Assembly (NCBI GenBank): GCA_934132915.1
Contig: CAKPAK010000068.1
Location: 1-6,736 of the forward strand
Source: an uncultured Bacilli bacterium
Lineage (GTDB): Bacteria > Bacillota_I > Bacilli_A > RF39 > UBA660
Direction: 5' to 3'
DNA length: 6,736 nt
Of the stretch, positions 5,716 through 6,736 are shown in pieces (positions within the stretch are counted from its first letter, which is position 1; every line of letters starts with the position of its first letter). The position numbers and the translations under genes were made by a program. The notes beneath the pieces are model-generated. The model had not been told where the DNA came from. It ran no database searches and was given only the letters and a program-made list of their open reading frames with translations.

Positions 5716-6580
5716 ACCTCCTCCTCTTTTTCTCCAAAACCTGCTCTTCCTCATCTAACCCATTCATTCGAATCACTTCATCAACATCTAAATATTCTTC
5801 CTTTCCTTCATCCAAGCCACAAAAATTATGTTGATTTTTCAAAAATACTTCATAAGAAATCCCATGCCGTTCACGAAATTGAGCCAAAAATTCCTCTTCA
5901 TCATTCTGATAGTGATTCCTCACAACACAAGCAGAAGACCCACCATCATTATTCCTCACTTGCTTCTTAGCAAAACTACTCCCTTTCTTTTTTCTTCTCT
6001 CTTCTAATACAATCCACCCTCGAAAAGTTTTATAATTTGAAAATTCTCGTCTAATTTTCTCTCGTTCCAAATAAACTTCTTCTGAAGAATCAAAAGATGA
6101 TCCACAAAAACGATTAACTAAAAAAGAAAATTCATTATGATAAGGATAAAGCTGCTGAAAAAGTTGACTATCTCTTCTTTCTAAAATTCCATCTATTTCA
6201 TCAAACTTCTTTTTAAATAAAGGATTCATATAAGGAATCAAAAAAGCATCTATTCTCCTACCATCCGATCGATAATACGAGGCTTTCTTTAAAGGCATAC
6301 TTTGAATCATCTCAGCATACTCAGGATAATGAATAATAGCATGATAATAATCGGGAGTACTATTCTGACTTTGATAATAGCAAACAGACAATTGATTCAA
6401 ATTAGTAAGCTTCAATTCCTCTTCCAAAAGTTGAAAAATGAAAGAAGATGGATGACTCGCTGTAAAAAAATCAATCTTTCTCAAATCATCAAGAACATTC
6501 CCCGAAATTTCAGAAATCATCTTCTCATGAGAAAAAGAAGAACCATCATAATATGAACTAACCAAAAAATATTTTCCCAT
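5714..6580 (-). CDS. Uncharacterised soluble 288-aa protein with charged tail
   Basis: I do not recognise the family. The ATG at 6580 is chosen over an upstream in-frame start at 6619 because GAGGGTGAT lies just before it at proper spacing. The product has no signal peptide or membrane segment. Residues 1-160 look like a folded domain with mixed alpha/beta content rich in Tyr, Ser and Phe, including paired tyrosines at 10-11, 68-69, 78-79 and 102-103. A basic helical segment follows with REFSNYKTFRGW (178-189) and ERRKKK (194-199). The last 60 residues are highly charged, with acidic clusters (DEEE 227-230, DEEEQ 276-280) and a final KKRRR. Cysteines are few (67, 159, 218, 254), so a zinc site is unlikely. 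It is cotranscribed with the downstream HTH gene, from which a regulatory or accessory role might be guessed. The coding call rests on the long uninterrupted frame and good ribosome binding site. Confidence 0.8.
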   Translation of the reverse strand: MGKYFLVSSYYDGSSFSHEKMISEISGNVLDDLRKIDFFTASHPSSFIFQLLEEELKLTNLNQLSVCYYQSQNSTPDYYHAIIHYPEYAEMIQSMPLKKASYYRSDGRRIDAFLIPYMNPLFKKKFDEIDGILERRDSQLFQQLYPYHNEFSFLVNRFCGSSFDSSEEVYLEREKIRREFSNYKTFRGWIVLEERRKKKGSSFAKKQVRNNDGGSSACVVRNHYQNDEEEFLAQFRERHGISYEVFLKNQHNFCGLDEGKEEYLDVDEVIRMNGLDEEEQVLEKKRRR

Positions 6581-6604
6581 CAAATCACCCTCAAAATAAA
6601 TATG

Positions 6605-6638
6605 ACTATACCATATCATCTTTTCACCAAGAATTCAA
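6605..6638 (-). promoter_or_regulatory. Possible promoter before the unknown gene
   Basis: Two overlapping solutions exist on the minus strand. TTGAAT (6638-6633) with TATGGT (6615-6610) has a 17-bp spacer. TTCTTG (6633-6628) with TATAGT (6610-6605) also has 17 bp. Each has one weak box, so the region is a plausible but unproven promoter; start sites would fall near 6600. Confidence 0.4.
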
Positions 6639-6700
6639 TAAGAAATAATATTTTTCTCCACGGGTTTTTAACACTTTTAAATTACAAAATTCCAACAAAG

Positions 6701-6728
6701 TATTTAATATACTGGTTTTTTCTGTCAA
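6701..6728 (-). promoter_or_regulatory. Possible distal promoter, TTGACA with weak -10
   Basis: On the minus strand a perfect TTGACA (6728-6723) is followed after 16 bp by TAAATA (6706-6701), a weak -10 box. If used, it would give the unknown gene a leader of roughly 115 nt. The stretch 6620-6736 holds no gene that I can support, and no terminator or riboswitch fold is evident in it. Confidence 0.35.
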
Positions 6729-6736
6729 TTTTTAAT

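Noticed and set aside
6302..6556. Plus-strand open frame opposite the unknown gene
   Set aside because: No ribosome binding site, low-complexity product, and wholly inside the longer minus-strand gene.
1..6736. Mobile element, prophage, toxin-antitoxin, CRISPR or defence system
   Set aside because: No transposase, integrase, paired terminal repeats, target duplications or repeat-spacer pattern is visible. The tRNA genes at the left edge could serve as integration sites, but no integrase or attachment-site duplication is seen in this window.

Overview
The window looks like an ordinary chromosomal stretch of a low-GC Gram-positive bacterium (Bacillota, or a close relative in the Bacilli/Erysipelotrichia/RF39 range). 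The evidence is strongly AT-rich spacers, AGGAGG- and GGTGAT-type ribosome binding sites, TTGACA/TATAAT promoters, T-run terminators, a Firmicute-style SecG, and a YtgP/SpoVB-like flippase. The species cannot be named from sequence alone.

Layout from left to right. Two tRNA genes on the minus strand, tRNA-Ala(TGC) then tRNA-Pro(TGG, cut by the window edge), are driven by a consensus promoter. Divergent from them is secG, a one-gene transcription unit with its own extended -10 promoter and terminator. Next comes a small plus-strand gene with a TTG start, encoding a polar, Met/Asn/Gln-rich protein with a coiled coil. It converges on a large minus-strand P-type Ca2+-ATPase (PMCA/P2B-like), and the two share a bidirectional terminator. 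Further right, all on the minus strand, are a MurJ/YtgP/SpoVB-type lipid-linked oligosaccharide flippase with a palindrome inside its promoter, a small SpoIIID-like helix-turn-helix protein, and an unrecognised soluble 288-aa protein.

The unknown protein gene and the regulator gene are adjacent (27 bp apart) and probably form one transcription unit. The flippase gene is only about 105 bp further on but has its own promoter. A working hypothesis is that the small regulator acts on the flippase promoter. There is no mobile element, CRISPR array, rRNA or phage gene here. The points most worth following up are the palindromic operator in the flippase promoter, a hairpin that could place a remote Shine-Dalgarno next to the regulator's start codon, and the two uncharacterised proteins. 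I found no convincing evidence of a wholly new multi-gene system.
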